Source of the DNA: Pseudomonas rustica | Lineage (GTDB): Bacteria > Pseudomonadota > Gammaproteobacteria > Pseudomonadales > Pseudomonadaceae | NCBI RefSeq assembly: GCF_018336155.1 | Contig: NZ_JAGYHF010000005.1 | Location: 186,001 to 250,000, forward strand | Length of the DNA: 64,000 nucleotides | Direction: 5' to 3' | Notes under the pieces: generated by a model | What the model saw: only the letters and a program-made list of their open reading frames with translations | Told to the model about the DNA's origin: nothing | The model's database searches: none | Shown here: piece by piece, positions 32,078 through 40,191 of the stretch | How positions within the stretch are numbered: the stretch's first letter is position 1 | Layout of the letters: each line of letters opens with the position of its first letter | Program-made: the position numbers and the translations under genes

Positions 32078-32515
32078 TTAAGGCAACCGCACCAAATCCC
32101 CTTTCAACGCCACCCGTGTCACAAAAATCCCCGCCCGACACTCATAAGTATTCAAATCCTTGCGCACATGCTGGTCGTAATAACTGACGATATTGGTCAC
32201 CGCATTCGCCCCGACCCGCTTGGCATCGGCCTGCAGCTTGATCAGATTCGACTGCAACACCCACTCGCAGGAATCGTGATCACTCTTGTTGAAACCGTTG
32301 GTGCTCAAATCACTGACCACACCCCGGCGCAGCAACTGCTGAGTGCCCTGCGGCCCATTACCGACCAGATAAAACTTCACACTGCCATCCAGCCGCCCGG
32401 CGCGAATCGCGTCCGAAAGCACGGTTTCGAATGGCATGTACATGAGGTTGGTGGCATGGCTGGCGCTGGGCAGCAGGCCAAAAAGCGCGGCGGCGATCAT
32501 GGCTTTCACTTGCAT
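32078..32515 (-). CDS. Small exported protein of unknown function (DGSVKFYL family)
   Basis: 145 aa with a cleavable signal peptide (MQVKAMIAAALFGLLPSASHA). The start is the ATG at 32515, with AAGGAG six nt upstream. The mature part carries DGSVKFYLVGNG, FNKSDHDSCEWVLQS, GANAVTNIVSYY and YECRAGIFVTRVALKGDL. The same motifs in the same order occur in the C-terminal half of the lipoprotein at 33196-33999, so the two are paralogues. I do not know a function. The GANAV-type segment recalls YbjQ-like small domains, but this is weak. Confidence 0.7.
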   Translation of the reverse strand: MQVKAMIAAALFGLLPSASHATNLMYMPFETVLSDAIRAGRLDGSVKFYLVGNGPQGTQQLLRRGVVSDLSTNGFNKSDHDSCEWVLQSNLIKLQADAKRVGANAVTNIVSYYDQHVRKDLNTYECRAGIFVTRVALKGDLVRLP

Positions 32516-32775
32516 GGTCATCTCCTTGACGATGAAAGAGAACCGCGAGTGCTCGACCGACCGGGCCCGCCGTTCCGACAGGCGCGATGCGAAGGCCTGC
32601 GAGAACGAGTGTAGATGCTGAAAGAAATATTTGTGGTTAGGGGACAAGCTGGTGCGTGATTCCTGGACTACAGAGAGTCAGTGTTTTGCCTACAGAAATT
32701 CAGGAAACAGCTGTCTTGAGCTAATAGCTGAGCGCCGCTAGTTTGTCAGGTGTCAGTAATCATCCAAAAGTAGCC

Positions 32776-33027
32776 ATGACTGAAGAATTCAAAAATTGGG
32801 ACTCTGCCGATTATTTGCTGACGGATGAGGACTTTGAGGCTTATCTGGAAGTCTGTTTGGAAGAGGCCGGCGGCGATGCTGCGATTATTGTTAAAGCGTA
32901 TGAAACGATTGAGCGCGCGCGTCGAAGACTTCAGCCACTAAGTGTTCCCTTTGGGGCTTGTGAGACTCTGAGGAATTCTGGTCAACCAGCCATCTCAGAG
33001 CCAGACAGGGAGTCGACCTGTTTGTGA
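32776..33027 (+). pseudogene. Truncated addiction-module antidote (HTH antitoxin) remnant
   Basis: The first 50 residues (MTEEFKNWDSADYLLTDEDF, then a YLEVCLEE helix, AAIIVKAYETIERARR) match the N-terminus of the short antidote proteins found beside RelE/HigB-type toxins. Those normally continue with a helix-turn-helix for 45-50 residues. Here, after ERARR, the frame runs into unrelated, non-conserved sequence, and no toxin gene is adjacent. It may be a decayed end; whether the short protein is made is unknown. Confidence 0.5.
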
Positions 33028-33036
33028 AAGTGCACC

Positions 33037-33148
33037 CCTGTGGCGAGGGGATTTATCCCCGATGGACTGCGAAGCAGTCCCCAGAACTGGGGCCGCTACG
33101 CGACCCATCGGGGCGGTGCGACGTTTCGCTAAATCCCCTCGCCACAGG
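33037..33148. repeat. Large REP-type palindrome, GGCGAGGGGATTTA family
   Basis: Outer arms CCTGTGGCGAGGGGATTTA (33037-33055) and its exact reverse complement (33130-33148) enclose further nested arms (CCCCGATGG near 33057 with CCATCGGGG near 33105). It is a different family from the GTAGGAGC and GATCGCAGCC elements. It lies between the antitoxin remnant and the end of the lipoprotein gene. Confidence 0.85.
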
Positions 33149-33195
33149 ATTGCATTCATTCAGCCACCCAGCCGTTCAACCACTGAGCCACTCAG

Positions 33196-33999
33196 TCAGT
33201 CGACGTGAGCAAGGTCACCCCTCAACGCCACGCTCGACACCACCATCCCCGCTCGGCACTGAAACTTCTCGGTGTCTTTGTACAGATCCCGCTGATCCAC
33301 GCTGGCGATGTTGATCACCGCGTTGGCGTCGGCTTTTTTCGCGGCGTTCTGCAGGGTGGCCAGTGCCGATTGCAGGGCCCAGAAGCAGGCGTCTTCGTCG
33401 GATTTGTTTGAGCCGTTGGTTTTGCGGCTGCTGCTCACGGTGTCGAGTGTGCGTACTTGCTTGGGCAGGGTTTCGCCGGCCAGGTAGAACTTCACGCTGC
33501 CGTCGAGCAGGCCGGCGTCGGTGGCGCGTTTGACGCCTTCACGGAAGCTCAGGTAGGTCGGTTCGTCAGCGCCTTGTTTGATAATGCCAAGGTTGTTAAC
33601 CGCTTCGATGTCCGGGTTGATCGACAGCTCTTTGAGCACGTTGTCGCGCAGCCGGTTGACCCAGCGGTTGTAGTTGCCGTGGATCTTGCCTTCCTTGGCG
33701 TCGAGGCCGTAGCTGCTGCGGTAGTCGATTTCGAACGAGGTCGGGGTAAACGGGATATCGACTTCGGCGTGATGGCGACCGCGTACGGTGATCGCCGCTT
33801 TGATCATGCCCGGGCGCACCGATTGTACCACCCACTGACGATCGTTCAGCGCGGTGACGATGGCGCGGCTCATCTGTTGCTGGGTGAAACCGAGGTTCGG
33901 CGAAAACTCTTCTTTAGCGTTGTACACCGGTTTGCTGGTGCAACCGCCGAGCACAAAGGCCAGGGCCAGCAGTGCGGCGATGCGGTGAAACTGAGTCAT
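33196..33999 (-). CDS. Two-domain lipoprotein of unknown function (DGSVKFYL family)
   Basis: 267 aa lipoprotein with lipobox LGGC (Cys20). The first domain (about 30-140) has ITVRGRHHAEVDIPFTPTSF and GNYNRWVNRLRDNVLKEL. The second (about 165-267) has DGSVKFYLAGE, NKSDEDACFWALQS, DANAVINIASV and FQCRAGMVVSSVALRGDL, paralogous to the exported protein at 32078-32515. It starts 25 nt downstream of the last ape gene on the same strand and could be the tail of that operon. Function unknown. Confidence 0.75.
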   Translation of the reverse strand: MTQFHRIAALLALAFVLGGCTSKPVYNAKEEFSPNLGFTQQQMSRAIVTALNDRQWVVQSVRPGMIKAAITVRGRHHAEVDIPFTPTSFEIDYRSSYGLDAKEGKIHGNYNRWVNRLRDNVLKELSINPDIEAVNNLGIIKQGADEPTYLSFREGVKRATDAGLLDGSVKFYLAGETLPKQVRTLDTVSSSRKTNGSNKSDEDACFWALQSALATLQNAAKKADANAVINIASVDQRDLYKDTEKFQCRAGMVVSSVALRGDLAHVD

Positions 34000-34024
34000 T
34001 CCTTCTACTCCAAACGTATTGCGG

Positions 34025-35251
34025 TCAGTGCCAGCGGCGGAAAATCAACGAGGTGTTGACGCCACCAAAAGCGAAATTGTTGTTCATCACGAACTCGTGG
34101 TGCATCTGGCGGAATTCGCCGCGCAGGTAATCGAGCTTGCCGCAGTGCGGATCGACCTCGTCGAGGTTGAGCGTGTGCACGTACTTGTCGCGGTTGAGCA
34201 TTTCGATGCTGAACCACGACTCCAGCGCCCCGCAGGCCCCCAGCGTGTGGCCGAGGAAACTTTTCTGCGAGCTGATCGGCATGCGTTCGCCGAACAAACT
34301 GCTGGTGGCTATTGTTTCGGCAATGTCGCCCTGTTCTGTAGCCGTGCCGTGACCATTTACATAACCGATGGCGTCCGGTGTCAGCCCGGCGTCTTCCAGC
34401 GCCAGCTCCATGGCGCGGCGCATGGTCACTTGCTCGGGGCGGGTGGTGTGCTGGCCGTCGGCGTTGCTGCCGAAACCGACGATCTCGGCGTGGATGTGCG
34501 CACCGCGTGCGAGGGCGTGTTCCAGCTCCTCGAGTACCAGCATGCCGCCGCCTTCACCGATCACCAGACCGTCGCGGCCCTTGTCATACGGGCGCGGACT
34601 GGTCTGCGGTGCATCGTTTTTCAGGCTGGTGGCGTAGAGCGCATCGAAGACCATCGCTTCGGTCGGGCAAAGTTCTTCGGCACCGCCGGCAAGCATCAGC
34701 GGCAAACGGCCAAACTTGATCGCCTCGTAGGCATAACCGATGCCCTGGCTACCGCTGGTGCAGGCGCTGGACGTCGGGATCAAGCGCCCGGTGAGGCCGA
34801 AGAAGATGCTGATATTCGCGGCGGTGGTGTGCGGCATCATCCGCACGTAGGAGTTGGCATTGAGGCCTTCGGCGACCGAGTTGAGCAGCATGTTGCCGAA
34901 CGCTTTGATCTCGTCGGTGCTGCCGGTCGACGAGCCGCAAGCGACGCCCATCCGGCCGTCCTTGATCATCGCGTCGCCGAGCAAGCCAGCATCGGCCAAG
35001 GCTTTTTCCGCCGCGCCGACCGCCAGTCGCGAAACCCGGCCCATGCTGCGCAGCTGCTTGCGCGTCCAGTGCGCCGGCACGACGAAATCATCGATTGGCC
35101 CGGCCAGACGCGTGTTGAGTTCGCTGAAGCGATCCCACTCGTCCATCCGGCGAATGCCGCTGCGGTTGGCCGCGAAATTACCGGCGATGGTCTGCCAGTC
35201 GCTGCCCAGCGAAGTGATGCCGGCCATGCCGGTGACGACGACGCGCTTCAT
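34025..35251 (-). CDS. apeR: Aryl polyene ketosynthase ApeR (FabF-like)
   Basis: Beta-ketoacyl-ACP synthase of the aryl polyene pathway, 408 aa. The catalytic triad is complete: Cys164 (SACTSGSQG), His301 (NGHGTATEQGD) and His335 (LGHTLGAC). I chose the ATG at 35251, which overlaps the apeQ stop by one base and has GGAGG nine nt upstream, over the GTG at 35257. It is last in the O-P-Q-R gene order known from aryl polyene clusters, where ApeR is an additional ketosynthase that helps chain elongation or priming. Confidence 0.9.
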   Translation of the reverse strand: MKRVVVTGMAGITSLGSDWQTIAGNFAANRSGIRRMDEWDRFSELNTRLAGPIDDFVVPAHWTRKQLRSMGRVSRLAVGAAEKALADAGLLGDAMIKDGRMGVACGSSTGSTDEIKAFGNMLLNSVAEGLNANSYVRMMPHTTAANISIFFGLTGRLIPTSSACTSGSQGIGYAYEAIKFGRLPLMLAGGAEELCPTEAMVFDALYATSLKNDAPQTSPRPYDKGRDGLVIGEGGGMLVLEELEHALARGAHIHAEIVGFGSNADGQHTTRPEQVTMRRAMELALEDAGLTPDAIGYVNGHGTATEQGDIAETIATSSLFGERMPISSQKSFLGHTLGACGALESWFSIEMLNRDKYVHTLNLDEVDPHCGKLDYLRGEFRQMHHEFVMNNNFAFGGVNTSLIFRRWH

Positions 35252-35979
35252 CAGCACAAGCCTCCGTTGACCGCCAAGACCTGGCGGGTGATGTACGAGG
35301 CTTCCGCCGACATCAGGAAATTCACCGCACTGGCCACCTCTTCAGGGGTGCCCATGCGTTGCGCGGGGATCATTTTCATCAGTTCTTCCAGCGGCACGTT
35401 TTCGTCGAGCATCGCCGTATCGATCAGGCCCGGCGCGACGCAGTTAACGGTGATTTTGCGCTTGCCCAGCTCAATCGCCAACGCCTTTGCTGCGCCGATC
35501 ACGCCAGCCTTGGAAGCGCTGTAATTGACCTGGCCACGGTTGCCGATCAGCCCCGACACCGAGGTGATGCAGACAATGCGACCGGCGGCGCGGCGGCGGA
35601 TCATCGGCATCATCACCGGGTGCAGAACGTTGTAGAAACCGTCGAGGTTGGTGCGCAATACCACGTCCCAATCGTCGTCGCTCAGCGCCGGAAACGCGCC
35701 GTCGCGGGTCAGGCCGGCATTCAGCACCACGCCGTAATAGGCACCGTGGGTTTCGACGTCGGCTTCGAGAATGGCTTTGCAGGTTTCGCGGTCGGCGACG
35801 TCGAATTGCAGGATGCGCGCGGTGCGCCCCAGCGCTTCGATTTCAGCCTGAACGCCTTGCGCCTCGGTCACGCCGCTGCGGCAATGCAAGACGATGTCGT
35901 GCCCGGCCTGCGCGAGGCGCAAGGCGATGGCGCGGCCGATGCCACGGCTGGAGCCGGTGACCAGTACGAATTCAGTCAT
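35251..35979 (-). CDS. apeQ: Aryl polyene 3-ketoacyl-ACP reductase ApeQ (FabG-like SDR)
   Basis: NADPH-dependent reduction of the 3-keto intermediate in each elongation round. The Rossmann motif TGSSRGIGRA is near the N-terminus, with catalytic Ser (ITSVSG) and Tyr/Lys (YSASKAG). 242 aa; the ATG at 35979 is chosen because MTEFVLVTG is a normal FabG beginning and longer frames are unsupported. It overlaps apeP by 8 nt. Confidence 0.92.
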   Translation of the reverse strand: MTEFVLVTGSSRGIGRAIALRLAQAGHDIVLHCRSGVTEAQGVQAEIEALGRTARILQFDVADRETCKAILEADVETHGAYYGVVLNAGLTRDGAFPALSDDDWDVVLRTNLDGFYNVLHPVMMPMIRRRAAGRIVCITSVSGLIGNRGQVNYSASKAGVIGAAKALAIELGKRKITVNCVAPGLIDTAMLDENVPLEELMKMIPAQRMGTPEEVASAVNFLMSAEASYITRQVLAVNGGLC

Positions 35980-36436
35980 CGTTCGACTCCTTTGTCTGTT
36001 GCAGATATTGAGTGGCTTCGGGCGGGCGGAACACGTTGAGCCGGGCGCTGGCATGAATGCCGTCGCCGTGGATATGGCATTCGAAGACGCCCATACCGTT
36101 GTCATCTTCCAGCGAGCGCAGGCCATGAATGGTCAGCTCGGTACCGGCAGGGAACGCCTCGACATTGCACTCGAATTTGCGTGTGCCGAGCAGAAAACCC
36201 AGCTCCACCGGATTACCTTTTTGTCGCGCGTGGCAACCGGCAAACGCGGCGACGCTTTGCGCCATCAGTTCGACGCCGACCCACGCCGGCAGGCTGCCGT
36301 CGGGCAGGTTGAACAGGCCTTCGGACTTGACCGTGAGGCGGGTGTAAATCTGCTCATCGTCGAAGCGCTCGATGCTGTCGATCAGAATCATGTCGCCGGC
36401 ATGGGGCAGCAGTTCGGCGAGCGGCCAGTCGGTCAT
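35972..36436 (-). CDS. apeP: Aryl polyene 3-hydroxyacyl-ACP dehydratase ApeP (hotdog fold)
   Basis: Dehydrates the 3-hydroxyacyl-ACP intermediate to the conjugated enoyl group. It has the FabZ-like LLPHAGDMILIDSI beginning with catalytic His12 and the central hotdog helix AWVGVELMAQSVAAFAGC. 154 aa. Characterised ApeP works as a heterodimer with ApeI; the likely partner here is the C-terminal domain of the ligase fusion at 47959-49638. Confidence 0.9.
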   Translation of the reverse strand: MTDWPLAELLPHAGDMILIDSIERFDDEQIYTRLTVKSEGLFNLPDGSLPAWVGVELMAQSVAAFAGCHARQKGNPVELGFLLGTRKFECNVEAFPAGTELTIHGLRSLEDDNGMGVFECHIHGDGIHASARLNVFRPPEATQYLQQTKESNDD

Positions 36437-37629
36437 GGGGCGTCTCCGAGAATCAGGCTGACGTTGTTGCCGCCGAAGGCAAACGAGTTGCTCATCAGGT
36501 AGCGGGGAGCAGTGGACGTCAGGCGTTCGCTGGCGGTCACCCACTTCAGCGCTGGCAGCGCGGGATCGGCCTGGCCGTCCCAGACGTGCGGCGGCAACGC
36601 GTGATCCGGGTTGTCGGCGCTCAGGCTCAGCCAGCAAAACGCCGCTTCCAGCGCACCGGCCGCGCCGAGGGTGTGGCCGGTCATCGGTTTGGTCGACGAA
36701 CAGGCGACGCCTTCGGGAAAAAGCGTGGCGACGGCCAGACTTTCCATGGCGTCGTTGTGTTGGGTGGCGGTGCCGTGCAGGTTCAGATAGCTGATTTGCG
36801 AGGTTTGCAGATGCGCGCGGTTCAGGGCTTTGTGCATCGCTTGCAGGGCGCCGCGACCGCTCGGCTCCGGCGCGGAAATATGGTGCGCATCCGAGCTGGC
36901 GCCGGCGCCGAGCAGGGCAATGGTCGGGCCGTCGAGAGCTTGTTTGCTCATCACGAACAACACGGCTGCCTCGCCGATATTGATGCCGTTGCGGTTGGCC
37001 GAGAACGGATTGCAGCGTTCGTCCGACACCGCTTCCAGCGACGAAAAACCGTTGAGTGTCAGCTTGCACAAACTGTCGACGCCGCCGCACAACACCGCGT
37101 CGCACAAACCCAGATCGAGCAGGCGCTGGGCACTCATCAAGGCGCGAGCGCTGGAGGTGCAAGCGGTGGAGATCACGTAGGCCGGGCCGCTCAGTTGCAG
37201 CCAGTCGGCGAGGAAATTCGCTGGTGCGCCAAGTTCCTGCTGACGGTAATCGTATTCGGCCGGGAACTGCTGCTCGCGAATGTAGTGCGCCAGGCCACGG
37301 CTGGCCTCGTCGATGCCCGAGGTGCTGGTGCCGAGCACCACACCGATGCGGTCGCGGCCGTAAGTCTGGATCGCTTGATCGATGTCATCGCGAATCTGCA
37401 GTGTCGCTTCCAGCAACAACTGATTGTTGCGGCTGCTTTGATCGGCGAGTGCTGGCGGGATCGGCGCCAATTCACCGTGTACAGCGGCCACCGGCAATTC
37501 ACGCTCCGCCACCCAGCCGGATTCGCGGCGCATACCCGAGCAGTCGCCGGCGAACAGGTTGCGCGCGACTTCGGCCTTGTCGCGGCCCAGCGCGCAAATC
37601 ACGCCGAGGGCATTCAGGTAAGCGGTCAT
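36433..37629 (-). CDS. apeO: Aryl polyene ketosynthase ApeO
   Basis: Catalytic subunit of the KS/chain-length-factor pair. Cys157 (STACTSSAR), His285 (NLHGTATQHND) and His319 (MTGHTLGAAG) are all present in 398 aa. The partner chain-length factor is the ApeC-like protein at the far end of the operon. It overlaps both neighbours by 4 nt. Confidence 0.92.
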   Translation of the reverse strand: MTAYLNALGVICALGRDKAEVARNLFAGDCSGMRRESGWVAERELPVAAVHGELAPIPPALADQSSRNNQLLLEATLQIRDDIDQAIQTYGRDRIGVVLGTSTSGIDEASRGLAHYIREQQFPAEYDYRQQELGAPANFLADWLQLSGPAYVISTACTSSARALMSAQRLLDLGLCDAVLCGGVDSLCKLTLNGFSSLEAVSDERCNPFSANRNGINIGEAAVLFVMSKQALDGPTIALLGAGASSDAHHISAPEPSGRGALQAMHKALNRAHLQTSQISYLNLHGTATQHNDAMESLAVATLFPEGVACSSTKPMTGHTLGAAGALEAAFCWLSLSADNPDHALPPHVWDGQADPALPALKWVTASERLTSTAPRYLMSNSFAFGGNNVSLILGDAP

Positions 37630-38105
37630 GGCGTCGAGTCACCGAGCGGAGAAACGCGATAGTGCGGGCCTTGGGGCAGGTTCAATTCGAAGCTCAACGG
37701 TTGTGAATAACGGATGTCCCAGCGCGCTGGCAGGGATCGTTGCCCGGTCTGCTGTTGGGCAGAGGGGTAATTGCGCAGCAGCTCGGCGGACGGGGTCAGG
37801 GCGAACAATAGCGCGGCGAACAGCTCGCGGGCCTCCGGGTTCGGCGGCAGCAGACCATCGGCCTGCCAGCGACCGTCGATCAATTGCTGGCGCGCCTGAG
37901 GAATACCCAGCGGATCCATCATCGACCAACGAATACCCGGGCCTTCGCGCTGGATCACCAGCAGCCAGTCCTGGCGTTGCCCGGCTTGCTGACGTTCGAT
38001 GTGCAGTTGCAACGGCAGCGGCAACGTCGGGTTGCCCGCCGGCAGCGGCGCATGGCTGGCGCAACCGCTCAACAGAAATATTGCGCCGACCATCACCATC
38101 CGCAT
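37626..38105 (-). CDS. DUF3261 lipoprotein of the aryl polyene cluster
   Basis: Outer-membrane lipoprotein candidate of about 159 aa. The lipobox is LSGC (Cys15 from the ATG at 38105), followed by a beta-rich DUF3261 domain with RWSMMDPLGIPQARQQL and RWDIRYSQPLSFELNL. Aryl polyene clusters regularly carry such a lipoprotein beside LolA-like and MMPL proteins, so a part in pigment localisation is inferred. The start is uncertain (38105 or 38099) because a REP element ends 12 nt upstream; longer frames would translate the REP. Confidence 0.75.
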   Translation of the reverse strand: MRMVMVGAIFLLSGCASHAPLPAGNPTLPLPLQLHIERQQAGQRQDWLLVIQREGPGIRWSMMDPLGIPQARQQLIDGRWQADGLLPPNPEARELFAALLFALTPSAELLRNYPSAQQQTGQRSLPARWDIRYSQPLSFELNLPQGPHYRVSPLGDSTP

Positions 38106-38117
38106 CACTGCGATCAC

Positions 38118-38207
38118 TGTGGGAGCGAGCCTGCTCGCGAAAGCGGTCATACATTCAAAATAAAGGTTAGCTGACCCACCGCTATCGCGAGCAGGCTCAC
38201 TCCTACA
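38118..38207. repeat. REP doublet inside the ape operon
   Basis: Arms TGTGGGAGCGAGCCTGCTCG (from 38118) and the opposite arm ending TCACTCCTACA (to 38207), with one mismatch, belong to the GTAGGAGC/GCTCGCGA family. It fills the 116-nt gap between the methyltransferase stop and the DUF3261 lipoprotein start. Confidence 0.85.
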
Positions 38208-38221
38208 GGTAATGGGGTACA

Positions 38222-38947
38222 TCAGGAAGCCTCTGGCAATGGCTTACGCGCGACACAGTTCACCAGCGTTTCCTCTCGCTGCCCGAACGGTTTCGGTTTG
38301 AGCACCCCAAACCGCTCCAGCAAGCCAAAATCTTTCGACCGGCTCCACCACAAATACGGGTACGACACATTGCGCTCGGCAAACTCAAACCCTTGCCCGC
38401 GAATCATCTCTAAATACTGCGCTGCACTCTTCTGCACGTGCATCGGATGGCGGAACAACCAGCGAATCACCCAGGTATCAATGTAAGCCTCGGTGGATTC
38501 GGCAAACAGCAGATAACCGCCCGGTTTCAGCACCCGGTAAAACTCCGCCAGCGCTTTTTCCTGTTCAACCAGATGATGAAAGGTCTGATGACAGAACAGC
38601 AGATCAACACTCGCGTCCGGCACATTCAGCGTCGCGCAATCGCTGCCGATCAGCTCAACATCGAGGCCCAGACGCGCCGCCTCTTCGCCGCTCAACTCCA
38701 GGCTGTGCGGATCGGCGTCAACACCGATCAAACGCTGCGGGGCGAAGGTCTGGCGCAGGTGGCCGAACGACTTGCCCTGACCGCAACCGGCGTCGAGCAG
38801 CACCGGATGCTCCGGCAGCGCTTCGCTGAACAGTCCGCGCAAATCATTGATCGCCACGCGCAACACATGGTGCTGCCAGGTGTGGCTGCGCAGGAACCAG
38901 AAACCGAAGCGGGTTTCCTCGACGTAGCTGTCGCTCAAGTAATTCAT
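38222..38947 (-). CDS. Class I SAM-dependent methyltransferase of the aryl polyene cluster
   Basis: 241 aa with SAM motif I VLLDAGCGQGKSFG, motif II acid in LIGVDADPHSLEL, and LLFCHQTFHHL followed by YRVLKPGGYLLFAES. A methyltransferase in this cluster type would O- or C-methylate the aryl head group; the exact substrate is inferred. It overlaps the flavin enzyme gene by 4 nt. Confidence 0.82.
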   Translation of the reverse strand: MNYLSDSYVEETRFGFWFLRSHTWQHHVLRVAINDLRGLFSEALPEHPVLLDAGCGQGKSFGHLRQTFAPQRLIGVDADPHSLELSGEEAARLGLDVELIGSDCATLNVPDASVDLLFCHQTFHHLVEQEKALAEFYRVLKPGGYLLFAESTEAYIDTWVIRWLFRHPMHVQKSAAQYLEMIRGQGFEFAERNVSYPYLWWSRSKDFGLLERFGVLKPKPFGQREETLVNCVARKPLPEAS

Positions 38948-40191
38948 GTGGCGTCCTTTGCACAGAGTTCGGAAATCATCTTCAAGCGGCGGCGGGCTTC
39001 GCTGACGAACGGGTTGCGTTCGTCCCAGGCGTAACCGGCGAGGATCGAGCTGATCATGCGGCGGATGTCGGCCTGGCTGTCTTCATAAAAAATCACGTCC
39101 TGAAAGGTGCCGGCGTACCAGCCCTCGACGTAGCAGCGGAACGTGTCGACGCCGCGTTTCAGCGGTTCGGCGAACTCGCGTTGCCAGTCGACCGCCTCGC
39201 CTTGCAACTGACGGTGCAGCACGGCGGCGGCCATGCTCGCCGAACGCATGGCGATGGTCACGCCGGATGAGAACACCGGGTCGAGAAATTCGGCGGCGTT
39301 GCCGAGCAAGGAAAAACCCGGCCCGTGCAGGGTTTTCACGTTCGCCGCGTAGCCGCCGAGGGTGCGCGCCGGGGTGTCCCACACCGCGTTGTTCAGCACG
39401 CCGGCAAGGCTCGGGGTTTCAGCGATGAAGCTGCGCAGGCAGGCGTCGAGATCGCTGTCACGGCCCTTGAAGTGTTCTTCGGCCGCGACCACGCCCACCG
39501 AGCAGCGGCCGTTGCTGAACGGGATCGTCCAGAACCAGACATCGCGATGTTCGGGATGGGTGGTGACGAGGATTTTTTCGCGGTCGAAGGCCGGGTTGTC
39601 GATGTGATCTTCAACGTGGGTGAACACCGCTTGGCGCACCGGAAAATTCGACGGTGCTTCCAGATCCAGCAGTCGCGATAGCACACGGCCATAGCCGCTG
39701 GCATCTAGGACGAAATCCGCTTCGACGCGGTATTCACTGCCGTCCTCGCGACGCACGTCGAGCTGCGGTTTCGTCCGGTCGAAATCGACACTGACGATGG
39801 CATCGCCGTAACGGATTTCCACACCTTGCAGCGCGGCTTGGTCGGCCAGCAACTTGTCGAAGTCGGCGCGCTGCACCTGGAACGTGGTGGGCTTGCCGTC
39901 GGTAAAGGTGTCGCCGAAATCGAAGGCACTGTAGCGCTCGCCCCAGGCGAAAGCAGCACCGTTTTTGCGCTGGAATCCGGCGGCATTCACCGCGTCGAGC
40001 ATGCCCGCTTCTTCGACAAAATCGAGGCAGTGGCACAGCAGGCTTTCGCCGATGGAGAAGCGCGGAAAGTGCTGGCGTTCGATCACCAGCACATCGTGGC
40101 CCTGGCGTTTGAGCAGGGCAGCAGCGATGGCGCCGGACGGGCCGGCGCCGATGATCACGACCTGACGGGATTCCATTTCAACGATTGGCAC
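38944..40191 (-). CDS. FAD-dependent oxidoreductase with flavin-halogenase signatures
   Basis: 415 aa. The FAD motif IIGAGPSG is at residues 13-20. GFQRKNGAAFAWG (Lys76) matches the conserved-Lys region of CmlS-type halogenases, and WFWTIP (219-224) fits the WxWxIP signature of flavin-dependent halogenases. It could halogenate or hydroxylate the aryl polyene head; some related enzymes lack halogenase activity. The GTG at 40191 has GGAG five nt upstream; the ATG at 40176 (MESRQVVIIGAG) is an alternative start. It overlaps the antiporter-like gene by 14 nt. Confidence 0.8.
   Translation of the reverse strand: MPIVEMESRQVVIIGAGPSGAIAAALLKRQGHDVLVIERQHFPRFSIGESLLCHCLDFVEEAGMLDAVNAAGFQRKNGAAFAWGERYSAFDFGDTFTDGKPTTFQVQRADFDKLLADQAALQGVEIRYGDAIVSVDFDRTKPQLDVRREDGSEYRVEADFVLDASGYGRVLSRLLDLEAPSNFPVRQAVFTHVEDHIDNPAFDREKILVTTHPEHRDVWFWTIPFSNGRCSVGVVAAEEHFKGRDSDLDACLRSFIAETPSLAGVLNNAVWDTPARTLGGYAANVKTLHGPGFSLLGNAAEFLDPVFSSGVTIAMRSASMAAAVLHRQLQGEAVDWQREFAEPLKRGVDTFRCYVEGWYAGTFQDVIFYEDSQADIRRMISSILAGYAWDERNPFVSEARRRLKMISELCAKDAT

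Noticed and set aside
32516..32647. 44-residue N-terminal extension of the small exported protein
   Set aside because: The AAGGAG-spaced ATG at 32515 gives a clean signal peptide; the extension would bury it.
34019..35524. 501-codon plus-strand frame opposite apeR and apeQ
   Set aside because: Shadow frame; both opposite genes have complete catalytic residues.
37882..38174. Possible gene on the plus strand near the ape REP doublet
   Set aside because: Open frame continues into the REP itself and is antisense to the lipoprotein gene.
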